Positions 5,102-7,370 of a stretch of 7,370 nucleotides of DNA are shown here, piece after piece. The position numbers were made by a program, and so were the translations under genes. The DNA is from Deltaproteobacteria bacterium. Its GTDB lineage: Bacteria; Desulfobacterota; Desulfobacteria; Desulfobacterales; ETH-SRB1. The notes beneath the pieces were generated by a model. That model saw nothing but the letters and a program-made list of their open reading frames with translations. It was not told the DNA's origin and did no database searches. Positions within the stretch are counted from its first letter, which is position 1; each line of letters starts with the position of its first letter. The stretch lies in assembly GCA_019309665.1 (NCBI GenBank), contig JAFDFV010000101.1, forward strand, positions 1 through 7,370, read 5' to 3'.

Positions 5102-6724
5102 ATGCAACAAGCACAACTTCCTATTGACTATCTTGCGATATTGCGAAGAAGAATTCACTGGTTGATCTGGCCTGCGCTACTGGTCTTTCTTGCGGCTGCA
5201 GCGGTTGCCCTCTCCTTACCAAATGTGTATAAGTCCGAGGCTACTATTATGATTGAGGAACAGCGGATAGCAGAGGGTTTGGTTCCGTCCACAGTCACCA
5301 CATATGCCGACCAGCGAATCCAGACTATCAAACGCGAGGTGTTGGGCCGATCCAAGATACTGGATCTGGTTAAAAAGTTTGATCTCTATCCAGACCAGAG
5401 GCAAAAGATCAGCACCGATGCATTGGTGAAGAAGGTGAAGGAGGCTATCAGCATAACACCTCTAAGCGCCGCGGTGAAAACGGGAAAGTCTAATCGCCCT
5501 AACTCCGTTACTATCGCCTTCACGCTTTCCTTTGAAGGGAAAAACCCTCGTAAAGTGCAAGCTGTTGTAAATGATCTGGCCTCTTTCTTTCTATCCAAGA
5601 ACCTAAAGGCTAGACAAGCGAGTGCCAAGGGTACAACTGATTTCTTGCAAAAGCAGGCAGAGAAGGCAAGGCAGAGCGTTTCTGAACTGGATAAGGAAAT
5701 TGCGAAGTTTAAAGAGGCTCATATAGAAGAGCTTCCTGAATTTATGAAACTAAATCTACAAAAGGTGGAAAAGATTAATGAGAAGATGAATAATACTGAT
5801 CGACAGATACTTGCTCTTCAAGAACAAAGCATCATGGTAAAATATAAACTTGCTTTTGTGAATCCACACTCCGGAGCTGGGGGACGGGTCTTGTCGAATG
5901 AAGAAAAGCTTCAAGAGTTGGAACTGAGATATACCGAGTTTAAATCCAAATATTCGGAAAGGCATCCAAAGGTTAATGCCCTGAAAAAAGAGATAGAGAT
6001 TTTAAGAAACATGGTAGAGCAGTTTCAGGATCTGAATCAGAAAAGAAACAGATTAAAAGAACTGGAACAGAACCTTGCCCAATTGCTTTCCAGATATAGC
6101 GACCAACATCCTGTGGTACGCAGGATCAAGGCAGAAATTAAGGAGCTAAAAAAAGAGATTGAAGCAGAGGAGAACTATGGGAACAATATTGGGAAAACAG
6201 GCCAGGTGAATATTCGGAATGTTACGAATCCAGCGTACATAAACCTGCAGTCAGAACTTGACCGGATAAATTTACGTTTGGCATCTCTGGAGAATGAGAA
6301 GAAAGCTCTTATAGAGAAAGAAGAACAGATCTACGCCAAGCTAAGAACCATGCCCGATGTGGAAAAGCGATATAAAGATCTCCTCATGGACCGTGAAAAT
6401 GTTAAACGAAACCTTAATGAATTGCAAAGAAAGTTGCAAGTTGCAATGGTAGCGGAAGGTATGGAGGAAGGCCGGTTAGGAGAGAATTTTACCATGACGC
6501 AACCTCCATTTTTGCCGGATGAGCCGTATAAACCGAATCGCATTGCTATAATGCTTTTAGGGCTTATTCTCGGCATGGGGGTCAGCGTAGGAATGGCCGC
6601 ATTAAAGGAATATACCGATCATTCTGTCCGGCTGCCGGAAGAGATCGAAAGGTTGAGCGGACATACCGTACTTGCCATAATTCCCCATATACAGTCCCCA
6701 GGAAGCAAAGGAAAAAAACAGTAA
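5102..6724 (+). CDS. Wzz/GNVR-type polysaccharide chain-length determinant (co-polymerase)
   Basis: This 540-residue inner-membrane protein sets chain length and links polymerisation to export. It has an N-terminal Wzz domain with a first membrane helix at about residues 20-38 and the following LPNVYKSEATIMIEEQRI. A long charged coiled-coil periplasmic region spans about 165-410. The GNVR-type segment (MPDVEKRYKDLLMDRENVK) starts at 417. The proline-rich EPYKPNR precedes the second membrane helix (about 481-502), and a short cytoplasmic tail follows (LPEEIERLSGHTVLAIIP). No kinase domain is fused; that function is the separate gene at 6879. A YS(E/D)xHPxV motif occurs twice, at 284 and 332, in similar 48-residue segments. 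The ribosome binding site GGAGAGG at 5088-5094 overlaps the end of the barrel gene, implying a shared transcript. Size and architecture resemble chain-length proteins of XrtA/PEP-CTERM loci. Confidence 0.93.
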   Translation: MQQAQLPIDYLAILRRRIHWLIWPALLVFLAAAAVALSLPNVYKSEATIMIEEQRIAEGLVPSTVTTYADQRIQTIKREVLGRSKILDLVKKFDLYPDQRQKISTDALVKKVKEAISITPLSAAVKTGKSNRPNSVTIAFTLSFEGKNPRKVQAVVNDLASFFLSKNLKARQASAKGTTDFLQKQAEKARQSVSELDKEIAKFKEAHIEELPEFMKLNLQKVEKINEKMNNTDRQILALQEQSIMVKYKLAFVNPHSGAGGRVLSNEEKLQELELRYTEFKSKYSERHPKVNALKKEIEILRNMVEQFQDLNQKRNRLKELEQNLAQLLSRYSDQHPVVRRIKAEIKELKKEIEAEENYGNNIGKTGQVNIRNVTNPAYINLQSELDRINLRLASLENEKKALIEKEEQIYAKLRTMPDVEKRYKDLLMDRENVKRNLNELQRKLQVAMVAEGMEEGRLGENFTMTQPPFLPDEPYKPNRIAIMLLGLILGMGVSVGMAALKEYTDHSVRLPEEIERLSGHTVLAIIPHIQSPGSKGKKQ

Positions 6725-6750
6725 AGTCTATTTTCAGTAAAGTCTATTTT
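6719..6750 (+). repeat. 16-base tandem duplication across the Wzz stop codon
   Basis: CAGTAAAGTCTATTTT occurs at 6719-6734 and again immediately at 6735-6750. The first copy contains the last codon (CAG) and the stop (TAA) of the chain-length gene, so the duplication adds only untranslated sequence. Confidence 0.85.
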
Positions 6751-6754
6751 TATC

Positions 6755-6823
6755 ATGTTAGTTATTATAGGCGTTTTGGCTATTGGATTAGCCATTTTCT
6801 ATCATTTAATGACAGACAGTTGA
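6755..6823 (+). CDS. Possible 22-residue single-pass membrane peptide
   Basis: An ATG at 6755 opens a 22-codon frame ending in TGA at 6821-6823. The product is almost entirely one hydrophobic helix (MLVIIGVLAIGLAIFYHL) with a short polar tail (MTDS), the right length to cross a membrane once. It lies between the chain-length protein and its presumed kinase, in the same direction, 30 bases after the Wzz stop and 55 bases before the kinase start. No good ribosome binding site precedes it, and a frame this short and AT-rich can arise by chance. I know no family to which it belongs. Confidence 0.25.
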   Translation: MLVIIGVLAIGLAIFYHLMTDS

Positions 6824-6878
6824 AATTTTTGAACGATCGCTTTTACATCCATTTCTGATTGCCTGATTGGGAGATAAT

Positions 6879-7370
6879 ATGAGTGAAATAAAAAAAGCCC
6901 TGGAAAAGGCCAGGAAAGAAGGAAAGATACCCTTAAAAGAGGCGTTGGTAGAGGATTCACCTAAAGATAGGGACGAACTTCTTTCCCCAGCTTATTCTCA
7001 GACAAGATCTGTTCAGGTTGACCTCAAGAAACTGATTGACAGAAAGGTCTTTTCTATTCTTAAAAAAGATGAGGTGGCTGACCAATATAAGTTTCTCATG
7101 ACCAGGATTCTTAACAAGACAAGACCTAATGGGCACAACACCATAGAGATTACCAGTTTCAAGGAGGGAGAGGGAAAGAGTCTTACCTGTGTTAACCTGG
7201 CCATTACTTTGGCCAGGGAGTCCCGGCAAACTGTCTTGCTGGTTGATATGGACTTACGCAGGCCAAGCATTCATAGCATACTGGGCATTGACCTTGCACC
7301 TGGACTGAAAGACTACTTCCTGAACGGCACACCTATTAAAGAGATATTGATCTATCCAGGCATAGAACGT
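6879..7370 (+). CDS. CpsD/CapB-like polysaccharide biosynthesis tyrosine autokinase, N-terminal part, cut by the window end
   Basis: Only the first 164 codons are present; the frame is open at the window end. The protein is a cytoplasmic ATPase that would phosphorylate its own C-terminal tyrosine cluster (outside the window) and act with the Wzz protein. The N-terminus is basic and soluble (MSEIKKALEKARKEGK), without membrane helices. It is followed by DQYKFLMTRI near residues 68-77, resembling the family E(A/Q)YR.LR segment. The Walker A motif is FKEGEGKSLT (94-103), with L102 where many relatives have T. Walker A' is VLLVDMDLRRP (119-129), with D123 and D125 in the expected places. The start is supported by GGGAG at 6869-6873, five bases upstream. 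A separate kinase and membrane protein is the split arrangement seen in Gram-positive bacteria and in XrtA/PEP-CTERM loci. MinD/ParA-type ATPases are excluded by the LRRP motif and context. Confidence 0.9.
   Translation, partial: MSEIKKALEKARKEGKIPLKEALVEDSPKDRDELLSPAYSQTRSVQVDLKKLIDRKVFSILKKDEVADQYKFLMTRILNKTRPNGHNTIEITSFKEGEGKSLTCVNLAITLARESRQTVLLVDMDLRRPSIHSILGIDLAPGLKDYFLNGTPIKEILIYPGIER

Overview
The window is the start of an envelope polysaccharide (exopolysaccharide or capsule) locus of a Gram-negative bacterium. The evidence is an outer-membrane export protein, a beta-barrel protein with a signal peptide, a Wzz-type inner-membrane co-polymerase and a cytoplasmic tyrosine-kinase-type ATPase, all on the + strand. 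The gene set, the sigma-54 type promoter and the many degenerate dispersed repeats between genes suggest a Desulfobacterota/deltaproteobacterial genome. That assignment is an inference from style, not from a marker gene.

Layout. Positions 1-1063 hold no intact gene. They contain a short palindromic repeat (5-30), a vestigial minus-strand reading frame (85 to about 390), a hairpin-forming element (387-544) enclosing a collapsed four-helix-bundle (23S rRNA intervening-sequence protein type) gene, an AT-rich stretch with ATTGT/ACAAT half-sites (703-766), a good sigma-54 promoter match (869-884) and a truncated four-helix-bundle gene start (933-1067). The last of these overlaps the first real gene by an ATGA junction. 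Position 1064-2701 encodes a WecA/TagO/MraY-family polyprenyl-phosphate sugar-1-phosphate transferase with a long extra C-terminal membrane domain. Positions 2702-3238 are non-coding and consist largely of two inverted-repeat elements. A compact gene run follows: a short Wza-like OPX protein (3239-3811), an outer-membrane beta-barrel (3854-5098), a Wzz/GNVR chain-length protein (5102-6724), a possible 22-residue membrane peptide (6755-6823) and a CpsD/CapB-like tyrosine autokinase cut by the window end (6879-7370).

How the genes could work together. The transferase loads the first sugar phosphate onto the lipid carrier. The Wzz protein and its separate kinase control chain length and drive transfer across the periplasm. 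The short OPX protein has no membrane-spanning C-terminal helix, so the neighbouring beta-barrel probably supplies the outer-membrane pore, as in the composite OPX/beta-barrel translocons described in Myxococcus xanthus. The order export protein, chain-length protein, kinase also matches XrtA/PEP-CTERM-associated exopolysaccharide loci, but no exosortase or PEP-CTERM protein lies inside the window.

No wholly new system is visible. The points most worth a second look are the sigma-54 promoter with its upstream half-site cluster, the collapsed four-helix-bundle element and its similarly built partner in front of the OPX gene, the OPX/barrel pairing, the duplicated motif in the Wzz coiled coil, and the tiny membrane ORF before the kinase.
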